Positions 34,545 through 44,301 are shown, counted from the first letter of the stretch. The stretch: DNA of 50,105 nucleotides from Moraxella bovis (GCF_002014975.1 NZ_MUXV01000042.1:1-50105), one strand, 5' to 3'. A program made the numbers and translations. The notes: a model not told the origin generated them from the sequence alone.

Positions 34545-35537
34545 ATGAGTTTTGAGACTAATTTTAACGATGTTGTAAGTAACATTGAGAAAGATACGAG
34601 TATCAGCGAAGCAGATAAAACCAAATTTTTGCAAAATATCAACCGCCTAAAAAATACCAAGCTCAATCTAATGATTGTGGGTGGTACGGGCGTGGGCAAA
34701 TCGTCCACCATTAATGCCCTGTTTGGTATGGAAAAAGCCAAAATTGGCACAAGCTCCAATCCTGAAACGATGAGTATTACCAGCTACGAGCTTGGTAATG
34801 TAATTTTGTGGGATTCCCTTGGTTTGGGTGACGGTAAAGAGGCGGACGAACGCCACGCCAAAGCCATTATCAGTAAACTTACTGAAAAAGACAGCAAAGG
34901 CGAATTGTTGATTGATATGGTGCTGGTGATTTTGGACGGTGGCAGTCGTGATTTGGGCACTTCGTATGAGCTGATTAATAGTGTGATTATCCCTAATCTA
35001 GGCAATGATAAAAGCCGTTTGCTTGTTGCTATTAATAAAGCCGATAATGCGATGAGTGGGCGATACTCGGATTTTGAAAAGAGCGAACCACAACCCAAAC
35101 TCATTGATTTTTTGGACGAAAAGGTAAACTCCACCAAATCACGCATCAAAGAAGCGACAGGGGTAGATATTGATGTGATTTATTATTCGGCAGGATATAC
35201 CGATGATGACACACAAGAACAGCCTTATAACTTATCTAAACTATTAGCATTTATTTTAAGACATACCAAATCCACCAAGCGTGTGGTTATTGCCACTCAG
35301 CTTAACCAAGATGCTAAAATGTGGGAAAAGAGTGATAGTCTTAAAGATTATCAAAAAGAAGTGGATGATTCTATTTGGAACTCTTTAAAAGAAGTTGTGT
35401 CAGAAGGCGTGGACTTTGCAAAAGAAATACTGTTCAACCGTATTGACGATTTAAAAGATGTGGTAGATGTTACCATTAAGACAGGTGGTTTAATCATTAA
35501 AGGGGCTAAGAAAATTGGTAAGTGGTTAGGCTTATGA
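34545..35537 (+). CDS. GTPase of the YeeP/YfjP-like type, first of tandem pair
   Basis: A 330-residue P-loop GTPase. G1 is GGTGVGKSS (46-54), G3 DSLGLGDG (90-97), G4 NKAD (164-167); between G3 and G4 lies a conserved DGGSRDLGTSYELINSV block. The C-terminal 80 residues (KDYQKEVDDSIWNSLKEVVS; GVDFAKEILFNRIDDLK) are helical and end with GGLIIKGAKKIGKWLGL, a possible membrane-binding helix. AAGGAAAAA precedes ATG 34545. Relatives of this kind occur on genomic islands; role unknown. It overlaps the next gene by four bases, so both are made together. Confidence 0.78.
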   Translation: MSFETNFNDVVSNIEKDTSISEADKTKFLQNINRLKNTKLNLMIVGGTGVGKSSTINALFGMEKAKIGTSSNPETMSITSYELGNVILWDSLGLGDGKEADERHAKAIISKLTEKDSKGELLIDMVLVILDGGSRDLGTSYELINSVIIPNLGNDKSRLLVAINKADNAMSGRYSDFEKSEPQPKLIDFLDEKVNSTKSRIKEATGVDIDVIYYSAGYTDDDTQEQPYNLSKLLAFILRHTKSTKRVVIATQLNQDAKMWEKSDSLKDYQKEVDDSIWNSLKEVVSEGVDFAKEILFNRIDDLKDVVDVTIKTGGLIIKGAKKIGKWLGL

Positions 35538-36235
35538 TGAATAATCAGCAAGGAGTGAGTCATACTCGCACCATACAGCTACAATCTGCACTTAACCAAA
35601 AAAGATTGCTCACCCCCTTAGATGTTGTCCTAGTGGGGGCAACAGAGGTGGGCAAAAGCTCTACACTTAACGCCTTGTTTGGTTCGGATGTGGCAGAGGT
35701 TGGCAAAGGTTCTCAGCCACAGACGCAGATTGTGGCTGATTATCGTGTGGGTCAGAGTTTTCGACTGTATGATACAGCAGGTTTTGGCGATGGTAAAGAA
35801 GCGGACGAACGCCATGCTAAAAATTTGGTTTTTTTATTGAGAGATACCTGTACATCAAAACAAAAATCGTATTTTTTGATGGATTTAGTCTTGGTGATTT
35901 TAGATGGCAGTAGCCGTGATTTGGGTACTTCATATAAACTTCTAACCGATGTAATTTTACCAAATATTGAGCCTAGTCGTGTATTGGTTGCAATTAACAA
36001 GGCTGATATGGCAATGAGTGGACGGTATTGGGATTTTGAGAAAAATCAGCCACAGCCCAGATTGATTGAGTTTTTGAATGAAAAAGTACATTCCACCAAA
36101 GAGCGTATCAAAGAAGCAACAGGATTAACCATTCCTACGCCTATTTATTATAGTGCCGAGCGTAATTATAACATTGATGAAATTTTTGGATTTATCATCA
36201 ACAACTTACCAACTCACAGGCGTTATCTTAACTAA
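35534..36235 (+). CDS. Paralogous GTPase, second of tandem pair
   Basis: A 233-residue GTPase, starting at ATG 35534 or 35537 within the stop of the first gene. G1 is VGATEVGKSST, G3 DTAGFGDGKEADERHAK, G4 NKAD. It is clearly homologous to its neighbour across the whole G domain (DGSSRDLGTSYKL; AMSGRYWDFEKNQPQPRLI; ERIKEATGL), but lacks the C-terminal helical extension. The G3 differs: DTAG here, DSLG in the partner. Two unlike copies suggest a heteromeric pair. Confidence 0.78.
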   Translation: MMNNQQGVSHTRTIQLQSALNQKRLLTPLDVVLVGATEVGKSSTLNALFGSDVAEVGKGSQPQTQIVADYRVGQSFRLYDTAGFGDGKEADERHAKNLVFLLRDTCTSKQKSYFLMDLVLVILDGSSRDLGTSYKLLTDVILPNIEPSRVLVAINKADMAMSGRYWDFEKNQPQPRLIEFLNEKVHSTKERIKEATGLTIPTPIYYSAERNYNIDEIFGFIINNLPTHRRYLN

Positions 36236-36236
36236 C

Positions 36237-36272
36237 AACAAAAGCGTGAATTTTAAAATTCACGCTTTTGTT
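36237..36272. terminator. Bidirectional terminator between GTPases and secretion operon
   Basis: A perfect 36-base palindrome with arms AACAAAAGCGTGAATTTT and its complement; A and T runs at both ends suit termination in both directions. Confidence 0.85.
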
Positions 36273-36350
36273 TATCAACATAACTCTTTTAGACTTTTGA
36301 CAAAATATAATTATCACATAAAATATAGCATACGCCATGTTTTATGTAAA

Positions 36351-37517
36351 TCATCGCTCGCCCAGACCCTCGGACAATGTCTTGGTAATCGGTTTGGTTA
36401 GATAGGATAATACCGTCCGCTCCATTGCCTTGATGTCTACACTGGCGGTCATACCCGGCTTGATGACAATCTCATCTTCACGAGCCGCCACCTGAGCCCC
36501 CGCAATACGAATCTGCACCCGATAATATGGCTTATCGCCTTGCGGGGTTTTCTCCATGAGCGTGTCTGGGCTGATGTAGATGACCTCGCCATTCATCGCC
36601 CCAAAAATAGAATAATCATAAGCATCCAGTTTGACACTGGCGGTCTGACCTTCTTTGACATAGGCGATGTCCACAGGCTGAACCTTTGCCTCCACAATCA
36701 AATCACTACTGGTCGGAAGCAGTTGCATGATCGTATCACCCGGTCGCACCACCCCGCCAATGGTCGTAACAGCGATGTTATTCACCTTGCCGTCCACAGG
36801 AGCAAATAGCCGTTTTTCTTCTAACACCTGCGTGCGGTCTCTGAGCTGTTCACTCTCAGATTCTAGCTCTTCTTGGGCTTTGGTCAGCTCGGTTTGGGCA
36901 TCTTCAAAGTATTTATTGCGTTTGTTGGTAATCTGTGCCTCGATGTCTGCCACTTGACGGCGAAGTCTGATCACGTCCGCCTGACTGACGTCGCCATGAA
37001 CCAATAGCGGTTCGTTCATGGCAAGCTCTCGCTTGGCAAGGTCAAGCATTTTTTGTAATGACGCCACATCTTGGGTGATGGCTTGGCGGCGACGGTTGTA
37101 TAGCTCGGTTTGGTTTTGGACGTACTCGGTGTACTTTTGCACTTCTTCTGGGAAATTTAGTGGGCGGTCAAAAATCTCCGCCTCCAAACGTGCCACCCTC
37201 GCACGCAGGGCTGCCACTTTGGTTGCCGAGTTATCCAATGCCGCCTTAGCACGCTCTTCTTCTAATATCGCCAATAGGTCGCCTTTTTTGACATCATCGC
37301 CCTCTTTGACCAGCAGTTCTGACAAAATGCCATTGTCCGCCGCCTGAATCTCTTGGGTGCGGTCAGATGCGATGACAGTCGCCTGAGCTCTGGTCACTTG
37401 GTCGATTTTAGCAAATGATGCCCATGTAATAAGCACAATGATGGTCACCAGTGCCACCCAAATAATCACACTGGGCTTACTGCGTGATTTGGCTTTTTGA
37501 TAGTTTTTTTGACTCAC
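36351..37517 (-). CDS. Type I secretion membrane fusion protein (HlyD family)
   Basis: The periplasmic adaptor linking the ABC exporter to the outer-membrane channel. The start is GTG 37517, supported by GGGAGAT at the right distance and MSQKNYQKAKSRSK as N-terminus. One membrane helix (VIIWVALVTIIVLITWASFA, about 17-36) is followed by the biotinyl-lipoyl half (NGILSELLVKEGDDVKKGDL), a long coiled-coil hairpin (about 75-215) and the beta-barrel end (PVDGKVNNIAVTTIGGVVRP). The 388 residues fit the HlyD/LapC type. It lies 11 bases after the ABC gene. Confidence 0.92.
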   Translation of the reverse strand: MSQKNYQKAKSRSKPSVIIWVALVTIIVLITWASFAKIDQVTRAQATVIASDRTQEIQAADNGILSELLVKEGDDVKKGDLLAILEEERAKAALDNSATKVAALRARVARLEAEIFDRPLNFPEEVQKYTEYVQNQTELYNRRRQAITQDVASLQKMLDLAKRELAMNEPLLVHGDVSQADVIRLRRQVADIEAQITNKRNKYFEDAQTELTKAQEELESESEQLRDRTQVLEEKRLFAPVDGKVNNIAVTTIGGVVRPGDTIMQLLPTSSDLIVEAKVQPVDIAYVKEGQTASVKLDAYDYSIFGAMNGEVIYISPDTLMEKTPQGDKPYYRVQIRIAGAQVAAREDEIVIKPGMTASVDIKAMERTVLSYLTKPITKTLSEGLGER

Positions 37518-37528
37518 AGTATCTCCCT

Positions 37529-39739
37529 TTATGGTTGCTTGGGTGTATTAGGGTTGATGCCGATATTTTGTGTGGCACTAGTCTGCTCTACTTTTTTCAT
37601 GGCATCTTTGGCATTTTGCTCATTTTGGATAAGTCGTGATAGCACCGCCTGCTTAGGTCCATCCATGACCACTTTACCATCTGCCATGATGATGATGCGA
37701 TTCACCAATGCCAAGAGTCCCATTTTATGAGTTGAAACAATAAGTGTCTTGGTGGGGTCTTGGAGTTCTTGGGCAAGCACTTGCAAGCATTGATTCTCTT
37801 GCATGTTATCCATGGATGCCGTTGGTTCATCAAGTAGCCACACCGATGGTTTGGTCAGCACTAAGCGGGTGAAAGCAACCAGTTGTTTTTGCCCGCCTGA
37901 CAGACCCTTACCACCTTCGCTAATGGGCAAATCTAGACCGCTAGAATGCCCCGACACCAAGCGGATAAGCCCCGTGCGATGTAGCTCTTGCCTGATGACA
38001 TCATCAGGCGGAGCAGGCATGCCAATCAGCAAGTTTTCACGGAGCGTGCCTTGGAACAGACGATGGTCTTGTTGTAGATAGCCCACCTGCTCACTCATGG
38101 ACTCACGACTGATGTGACTGATGTCTAGTCCATCTAACAGCACATGACCGCCTGTGGGCATATACAGACCTGATAGGATTTTTAGCAAAGTGGATTTGCC
38201 AGAGCCGATAGAGCCCAATATCGCCACCCGCTCACCTGCCTTAATGTCCAAATGCTCAATATTTAGGGCATTTCGCTCATTGCCTGCATAGCTAAAAGCC
38301 ATGTTATGGCACTGATACCAGCCATGAATGCGAGATGGGGCAAGTGGGTGAGCGACGTCGTTATTGTCTTGCTCTAGCTCAAAGAGTCGCTCAATGTTAG
38401 CTTTGGCGGCTTTGGCGTGCGAATATTGCACCAATAGGTTCGGTGCATTCATAATGGGAGCCAAAATACGTCCGCCCAAAATAGTACAAGCAATCAAGCC
38501 ACCGATGGTCATGGCTTGCGACATCACTACAAATGCCCCCGTGATGACAATCCCCACATAACTGATTTGTTGGAGCATTTGTACGCTATAATTTAGATTG
38601 TCATTGGCATGACGCATTTTTAGGTCGTTATCAATGGTATCACCTGTTACATCTAGCCATTTGGACAAAAACTTCCAGTTGCCCGAACCTGCCTTGATGG
38701 TCTCCATGCCCTCGACCGTCTCCACCAAAATCCCCGTTTTTAGATAGGATGCGGTGGCATTTTCAGCAGAGATTTTGTCAATCTTTTTACGGCTAGATAA
38801 ACCCAACATGATGCCAATTACTGCAGCGACAAGTGGAATGACGGCAACAATGGGCGAGCCGATGACCGCAATCAAAATGATGAACAAAATACTCATCGGG
38901 ATATCGACAAGCGTAAAGAGCGTACTTGCCGTAAAGAATGAACGCACCTGCTCATAACCACGAAGTTGCGCCGCCAGAGAACCTACCGAACCTGGCATTT
39001 TATCCACACGCACCGCAAGCAGTCGTTCAAAGATACTGCGAGAGAGCCTCTCATCAACACCAATGACCATCTTATCCATGACTTTTGAGCGAGCAAATTT
39101 CATCGCTGCCTCAAATAAAATCATGATTGCCACACCTGACGCTAGAATGATGAGCGTGTATTTGCTGTTTGTCGGGATAACGCGGTCATAGACCTGCATG
39201 GAAAATAATGAGACAGCAAGGGCAAGCAGGTTAATGATGAGAGATGCCACAACCGCCTCCACCACCACACGCTTGTGTCCTTTAAGGTTCTCCATAAGCA
39301 GGTCATGAAAGCTGACCTTTTTTTCACTAACCAACCTGTCAGACACCCTGATTTTTGCCACAAAATCCAAGTCTGAACTCTGACAAGTAACCCGCCCATC
39401 TACACCCTCAAACAGCCAGTTAAGCCCGTATTTTTGTACAATTCGCCCATAGCCAAGCGATTTATGATGGACAAATAACGGCATGTAAGCAGCATCAGGC
39501 TCATCCATGATGTCAGGCTCATCAACCACACCCAACGTCTCAAGCAACACAGAAAGTTTCTCTTTGTGCGACTTAAATTCTAACACACGTGACAAAGCGG
39601 TATCCAGACGATTTTTATCCACGGTCACGCCCACGTCTTTTAAAAGTTCAAACACCGCAATGCCCAAGGCATTATTACTGGCGTATTGTTTTGGCAGTTG
39701 TTGGTTGTCTGGGTGGTCAGTGGTTTGGTTTAACGACAT
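37529..39739 (-). CDS. Type I secretion ABC permease/ATPase (LapB-like)
   Basis: The inner-membrane export motor. Of 736 residues, 1-130 form a degenerate C39 peptidase-like domain (no cysteine at the catalytic site), typical of LapB/HlyB transporters that bind but do not cut the substrate. Membrane helices span 160-420. The nucleotide-binding domain shows Walker A GSIGSGKST (509-517), Q-loop QQDHRLF, signature LSGGQKQLVAF (613-623) and Walker B VWLLDEPTAS (633-642). The C39-like start points to large adhesin- or RTX-type substrates. It is the middle gene of a three-gene leftward run. Confidence 0.94.
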   Translation of the reverse strand: MSLNQTTDHPDNQQLPKQYASNNALGIAVFELLKDVGVTVDKNRLDTALSRVLEFKSHKEKLSVLLETLGVVDEPDIMDEPDAAYMPLFVHHKSLGYGRIVQKYGLNWLFEGVDGRVTCQSSDLDFVAKIRVSDRLVSEKKVSFHDLLMENLKGHKRVVVEAVVASLIINLLALAVSLFSMQVYDRVIPTNSKYTLIILASGVAIMILFEAAMKFARSKVMDKMVIGVDERLSRSIFERLLAVRVDKMPGSVGSLAAQLRGYEQVRSFFTASTLFTLVDIPMSILFIILIAVIGSPIVAVIPLVAAVIGIMLGLSSRKKIDKISAENATASYLKTGILVETVEGMETIKAGSGNWKFLSKWLDVTGDTIDNDLKMRHANDNLNYSVQMLQQISYVGIVITGAFVVMSQAMTIGGLIACTILGGRILAPIMNAPNLLVQYSHAKAAKANIERLFELEQDNNDVAHPLAPSRIHGWYQCHNMAFSYAGNERNALNIEHLDIKAGERVAILGSIGSGKSTLLKILSGLYMPTGGHVLLDGLDISHISRESMSEQVGYLQQDHRLFQGTLRENLLIGMPAPPDDVIRQELHRTGLIRLVSGHSSGLDLPISEGGKGLSGGQKQLVAFTRLVLTKPSVWLLDEPTASMDNMQENQCLQVLAQELQDPTKTLIVSTHKMGLLALVNRIIIMADGKVVMDGPKQAVLSRLIQNEQNAKDAMKKVEQTSATQNIGINPNTPKQP

Positions 39740-39956
39740 CAGTTATCCTTGGCTTGTCACACTTTGGCATGACAATATTTGATAAATATAATTTGTAAAT
39801 ATGGGTAAAAAACTTAATTACGACACCATTTGGCTTAAAATAGACTTGCACCTGCCGGTGTTGAAACATGCCATCATCATTTTGTCAGACGATAAGTTTA
39901 CTACAACCATTTTTGATAGGCTCAGATTGAGTTATTGATTTGCTTATTTAAAGTCA

Positions 39957-41504
39957 TCAGTGGTCAAAGGCGGTATTGTACTCATCCACAGACTGAACTT
40001 GCTCGCCCATTTGCACACCTTCACCATCAATGATATGCTCCATCTGGGCATCTGATGAATGAATCTCATCAATCTCGTTATCCATCTCATCTGCTAAGCG
40101 AGGTGGCTCTATCCATAAATCCTGCTGATTAACAAAACTGCCATCAGCCATTGGAGTGCTTAGCTTTGGTGTTGGCTGAGCATTGGTCTTACGCCACGCC
40201 AAAAATGTGCGATAAGGTCGAAACTCACTGACAGGTGCATGGATACTACCGTACTCCGACTGCCAATCCATCGCCCCAAAATCTACTTGTAGCTTATAAA
40301 AGCTTGCCACCATCTGACTTTGCACTTCCAAGAGTTGCTGTTCGTATTGGGTGTGTTCACGCACCGCATTTAGCACTTCAAGCCATGATTTTCGCCCTGC
40401 GATGAACTGACGACCATAGGAGTCCACCACCAATTTTGCCCCATCGATGGCAAGTTTGATGGACTGCTCCCTGTCTCGTGCTGAAGTAAATTCTTGATAC
40501 TGAGTCTGCAAACCCTCCATAACCGTTCGTCGTGTCGCTTCTTGGGTTTGGGTTAGGCTCATGGCACGAGCATTGGCAGCACGGGTTAAGGCAAGTGATG
40601 AAAAACCCGCCCCCGGGTCATAGGACATACCCACCGAAAAATCGCCATCATCTTCGTTATTCTCATGCTCAAAAGTGTGTTGGTATTGGGCATAGATATT
40701 AGGATAACGCCCTGCTGCCTGAGCTTTGGCTTCTTGTTTGGCGGCTTCTACTTGAAAATGCTGGCGTACCACGCTAGGGTGATGACTGCCTGAATTGCCA
40801 AACACCTGCGTCTCAAAATTTACCGACTGTGCTTTGGCATAGTCTGTTAGGGACTTCATGGTGATGTTGTATTTTTTTTCGCCCAACTCTTCACCGATAA
40901 GCTGTGAGAGTCTGGCGGCAGCAACTCGCTCTTGTTCTATGGCATTTTGTAGCGAGTTTTGATCTTGATAGATGCGATTTTTTACCAAATCAAGCTCAAT
41001 CTTTGCCGACACGCCTTGAGCCACCCGACGCTCCATCATCTCTTCAAACTCTTTTAGGCGTGCCAAACTGTCAGCATACAGCTCCTGCAAGGCAACAGCG
41101 TAGATGTAGCCCCGCCAGATGTCGATGGTGTTTTTGGCGACGGTGTTTTGCTGTTCAAATACATAAGCATTAGCGGCTTTATTGTCATAAATGCTTTGGT
41201 TAATTTGTGCTGTCAGTCGCCCCCCTGTCCACAGTGGCTGACGAATGGTAACGGTGCTAACCAGACCGTCATTTTTGTCATGTCCTGTGCTAATCGTGGG
41301 GGTTGGTAGCATGCCTAATTTGGCAGCACGCACACCCTCAACTGCCGCCATTTCATCGGCTTTGGCAGCATTCACCAAGGGGTGTGTTTGGGTGGCACGG
41401 ATGAGTAATGCATCCAAATCCAAAGGATTAATGTCGGCAGACACCAACACAGGTAGCAGTCCCAATCCTAAGAGCAAGCATTTTTTTAAATTATGGTGAA
41501 TCAT
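39957..41504 (-). CDS. TolC-family outer-membrane secretion channel
   Basis: The outer-membrane duct of the type I system. I use ATG 41504 (515 residues), after GGACTTC; the frame opens at TTG 41516. Signal peptide ends near LVSA. TolC repeats are clear: LLIRATQTHPLVNAAKADEM, TVTIRQPLWTGGRLTAQINQ, MERRVAQGVSAKIELDLVKN, and in the second half GDFSVGMSYDPGAGFSSLAL and FIAGRKSWLEVLNAVREHTQ. The C-terminal 80 residues are acidic and variable. It is the first gene of the leftward run, 217 bases before the ABC gene. Confidence 0.9.
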   Translation of the reverse strand: MIHHNLKKCLLLGLGLLPVLVSADINPLDLDALLIRATQTHPLVNAAKADEMAAVEGVRAAKLGMLPTPTISTGHDKNDGLVSTVTIRQPLWTGGRLTAQINQSIYDNKAANAYVFEQQNTVAKNTIDIWRGYIYAVALQELYADSLARLKEFEEMMERRVAQGVSAKIELDLVKNRIYQDQNSLQNAIEQERVAAARLSQLIGEELGEKKYNITMKSLTDYAKAQSVNFETQVFGNSGSHHPSVVRQHFQVEAAKQEAKAQAAGRYPNIYAQYQHTFEHENNEDDGDFSVGMSYDPGAGFSSLALTRAANARAMSLTQTQEATRRTVMEGLQTQYQEFTSARDREQSIKLAIDGAKLVVDSYGRQFIAGRKSWLEVLNAVREHTQYEQQLLEVQSQMVASFYKLQVDFGAMDWQSEYGSIHAPVSEFRPYRTFLAWRKTNAQPTPKLSTPMADGSFVNQQDLWIEPPRLADEMDNEIDEIHSSDAQMEHIIDGEGVQMGEQVQSVDEYNTAFDH

Positions 41505-41598
41505 CAAGAAGTCCAATTACTTATCACTAATAATAAGCAAAGATTATGCCAATATTGGGGGCGTATTGAATATGAATAATATTAAACTCCCTGCAAAA

Positions 41599-41678
41599 CC
41601 AGTTTTCCGTTCACCCTAAGCTTATCAAAGAGTAGTGGAAAACAGGTAGATTTTCCAATCTCACCATGAACGGTTTTT
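41599..41678. repeat. Dispersed repeat, copy 2
   Basis: Same architecture as 29797-29874: CAGTTTTCCGTTCACCCTAA, then AATCTCACCATGAACGGTTT. The spacer contains AGTAGTGGAAAACAGG, comparable to AGTAGGAAAACCG in copy 1. Confidence 0.58.
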
Positions 41679-41706
41679 AATTTGGAGTTTTGTAGGAAAT
41701 TTATTA

Positions 41707-41828
41707 GGGCGTGTTGAACATTGATAACATTCTTATAGATATGGTAAAAGTTGACAATTTCAATCCATTTTTGCATGAAAAATGGCTAAATCTTGTTTTT
41801 TATTACAAATGTTAAAGTTCAACACACC
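41707..41828. mobile_element. MITE-like element, copy 2 (about 120 bp)
   Basis: Ends GGGCGTGTTGAACATT (41707-41722) and AAAGTTCAACACACC (41814-41828) are imperfect inverted repeats. The inner sequence TTTTTGCATGAAAAATGGCT, with TAAATCTTGTTTTTTATTA after it, matches the reverse complement of part of the element at 32756-32956. No coding capacity. It and the neighbouring dispersed repeat fill the gap between the secretion operon and the next gene. Confidence 0.58.
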
Positions 41829-41933
41829 TTTGTACATGATAACAAATTTTACAAATGATTGCTGAAAAATTTGGATAAAGTGCAGGATTTACCTCATCGA
41901 TTCAAGTTTATTACCTTGTCAAATACAAACAAA

Positions 41934-41972
41934 AAACCCACCCCAAACTGACCTTTAGCATGGCGTGGGTTT
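41934..41972 (-). terminator. Terminator of the alanine-rich membrane protein gene
   Basis: Read on the minus strand, AAACCCAC and GTGGGTTT form a stem followed by six T, 12 bases beyond the stop codon at 41984. Confidence 0.55.
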
Positions 41973-41983
41973 ATATCCGCCAA

Positions 41984-42472
41984 TCAGTTGGCTGTTTTTT
42001 CTGCTTTTGGCTCTGCTTCGGCAGTTGCTGTGTTGTCGGCAGCTTTATCTTCGGCTGTTGTGTCATGTGGTGCACCGCTTGTTGCCACGTCACTGGCAAC
42101 AGGTTTATCCTCTACCACTTTGTCTTGGACAGGTGTTTGGGCATCGCCATTTGAATCCGCTACTTGGGCAGCTGCTTCTTGCTCTGAGGCGGGGCTGGCA
42201 GGAGTATCTGCGGTCGCATCCGGTGCGGTCGCTTCTGCCACAGCTTCTGCTTTTTGGGCATCAGTCGGGTTTGCCTCTTTTTGAGCAAGTTCATCCAAGG
42301 CTCTGCCCGCAGGTGTGGCTGAGACGATTGCAGGCTCATGATTGCCTGCTGGGCGTAACCATGCAAAAACGGCAATACCGCCGATAATCACCAAAAGTAG
42401 AACCACGCCAATCAAAGCATGAATGATTTCTTTGGTTGGGTTGTTTTCAGAAGCATCATGTGCGTGTGCCAT
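41984..42472 (-). CDS. Alanine-rich membrane-anchored protein
   Basis: A 162-residue protein with AGGTGA before ATG 42472. It has one N-terminal membrane helix (EIIHALIGVVLLLVIIGGIA and VFAWL, about 15-39) and a periplasmic tail of low complexity dominated by Ala, Asp, Glu, Thr and Pro (EAVAEATAPDATADTPASPA; DKAADNTATAEAEPKAEKTA). This composition suits an extended acidic arm rather than a folded enzyme. No family recognised. Confidence 0.7.
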   Translation of the reverse strand: MAHAHDASENNPTKEIIHALIGVVLLLVIIGGIAVFAWLRPAGNHEPAIVSATPAGRALDELAQKEANPTDAQKAEAVAEATAPDATADTPASPASEQEAAAQVADSNGDAQTPVQDKVVEDKPVASDVATSGAPHDTTAEDKAADNTATAEAEPKAEKTAN

Positions 42473-42669
42473 AAATCACCTGTCGTGTTGATGGGTTTGA
42501 TTTAACCATTTATTTGGCATTTGATTTTATTTAACATTTTAAAAATCACTCATCAAATGCGTGAGTTTTGTTTTTAAACGAAATAAACTTTGCCCTATTA
42601 TATACCAATTTTTACCATTTTGTACAATCCCCCATTAAAATTATGGGTAATTTTTACATTTTTATGCCA

Positions 42670-44301
42670 TCAATCTCGCACACCCTCACCCTGATAATAC
42701 AGCTCATGACTGGCATCATAGCGACTTTGGCGTTTGACGATAAAGCTAAGCCCGACCAAAATGAACGCCAACAGCAGTATCGGGTAACTGCCCCATCGCA
42801 TAAAAGGCGTCACCCCCGTCATCATTGGCACCTCCCCACGCAGGACGGTCGGCACAAAGGGGGTCGCTTGGCTGACGATACGTCCCTTATCATCGATAAA
42901 AGCCGTCACCCCCGTGTTGGTCGCTCGTGCGAACCACCGCCCTGTCTCCATGCTTCGCATTTGCACCATTTGTAGGTGCTGCAAAGGGCCTGCACTTGTG
43001 CCAAACCATGCATCATTTGAGACGGTCAAGAGAAATTGGGTGTCTTTGGCATTTTTGCGAGTGGTGTCAGGGTATGCCACTTCATAGCACACCGCCGACC
43101 CCATGGGCTGATTTTTGACCAGTAGTGGCTTTTGGTTGTCATCGCCACGGCTAAAACTGGCCACATCTTGCATGCCTGCCAAATCAGGTAAAATATTCAA
43201 CATCCCCTCAAAAGGAATGTACTCGCCAAAAGGGACAAGATTTTGTTTTTTATACAGACCACCACTGTCCTCGCCCAGTGCCAACACACTGTTATACAAA
43301 TGCGGATATTCTCGTGTGGCAGGGTCAAAGTTTTCCACATCCTTATAGGGAATGCCCATGACCCACGTCGCCCCCTGCATGCGCGCGTGCGTATGCACCT
43401 CGTTGATAAACTCCCACGCCTCATCTTGGAACATGGGAATGGACGCCTCAGGCCACACCACGACATCTTGCCCCCACTCGCTCGCTGACAGCTCGGCATA
43501 GATTCTTAGGGTCTCGTAGCGGTACTCGGTCAGCCATTTTAAATCTTGGGGAATATTGCCCTGTATCAAGGACATGGATAGTTTCTCGCCCGTAGGGGTG
43601 GTCCATTTGGGGCTGATGACCCACATCATCATGGCAAACAGCACCAAAAAAGCACTAATGAGCAAAAAGCCCAGTTTTTGGCGAAAGACTTCCACCACAC
43701 TCGCCCCGAACAGCACCGCCACAAAGCTAATGGCAAGCACCCCGAACATCGGTGCCAGTGAACTTATCCATGCCACATCAGTAAAGGCATAACCCACAAA
43801 CAGCCACGGAAAACCAGTCAGTAACCATGTCTTTGCCCATTCTTGTACCACCCACAACGACGCAAATGCCAACGGCTGACGACCCACAAAACGCACAAAT
43901 GCCCACGCCATGACCGCATGAAACAGCCCCATGATAAACGCCATCAAAGCTATCATGATAAGGGCAAGCCATGTCGGGATGTTGCCGTACTCATGAATGG
44001 ATGTGTAGAGCCAAAACGCACCCACCGCCCACAGCCCAAACCCATACGCCTGCCCTATCCAAAACGCACGCCCTGCCCTATCTTCACCCACTAGGCAAGC
44101 GTATAGCACCATGGGCGAGAGTACGGCTATCGTCCATAGCTTATAGGGAGCAAGCGACAGTGAGAACATCGCCCCTGCCCCCAGACATAGCAGGATAGGA
44201 ATGATGAGCGGTAGGTGTTTTTTGGTGGCGATTTTTTGGCGAGTGGCACGCTTGGCGATGCCGACGGTTGGTGTGGTGACAGGGTTTGATTGGTAAGTCA
44301 T
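42670..44301 (-). CDS. lnt: Apolipoprotein N-acyltransferase
   Basis: Last enzyme of lipoprotein maturation: it transfers an acyl chain from phospholipid to the N-terminal cysteine. From ATG 44301 it has 543 residues (the frame opens at 44352). Six to seven membrane helices occupy the first 230. The nitrilase-like domain carries the triad Glu in VVWPEASIP (about 285), Lys in LYKKQNLVPFGEYIPFEGM (about 352) and Cys in SAVCYEVAYPD (about 405). FGTSAGPLQHLQMVQMRSME and GRWFARATNTGVTAFID are also diagnostic. It is divergent from valS. Confidence 0.95.
   Translation of the reverse strand: MTYQSNPVTTPTVGIAKRATRQKIATKKHLPLIIPILLCLGAGAMFSLSLAPYKLWTIAVLSPMVLYACLVGEDRAGRAFWIGQAYGFGLWAVGAFWLYTSIHEYGNIPTWLALIMIALMAFIMGLFHAVMAWAFVRFVGRQPLAFASLWVVQEWAKTWLLTGFPWLFVGYAFTDVAWISSLAPMFGVLAISFVAVLFGASVVEVFRQKLGFLLISAFLVLFAMMMWVISPKWTTPTGEKLSMSLIQGNIPQDLKWLTEYRYETLRIYAELSASEWGQDVVVWPEASIPMFQDEAWEFINEVHTHARMQGATWVMGIPYKDVENFDPATREYPHLYNSVLALGEDSGGLYKKQNLVPFGEYIPFEGMLNILPDLAGMQDVASFSRGDDNQKPLLVKNQPMGSAVCYEVAYPDTTRKNAKDTQFLLTVSNDAWFGTSAGPLQHLQMVQMRSMETGRWFARATNTGVTAFIDDKGRIVSQATPFVPTVLRGEVPMMTGVTPFMRWGSYPILLLAFILVGLSFIVKRQSRYDASHELYYQGEGVRD

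Noticed and set aside
40904..41173. Possible substrate or adhesin frame inside the TolC-like gene
   Set aside because: Antisense shadow of the channel gene; no start site and no repeat structure.
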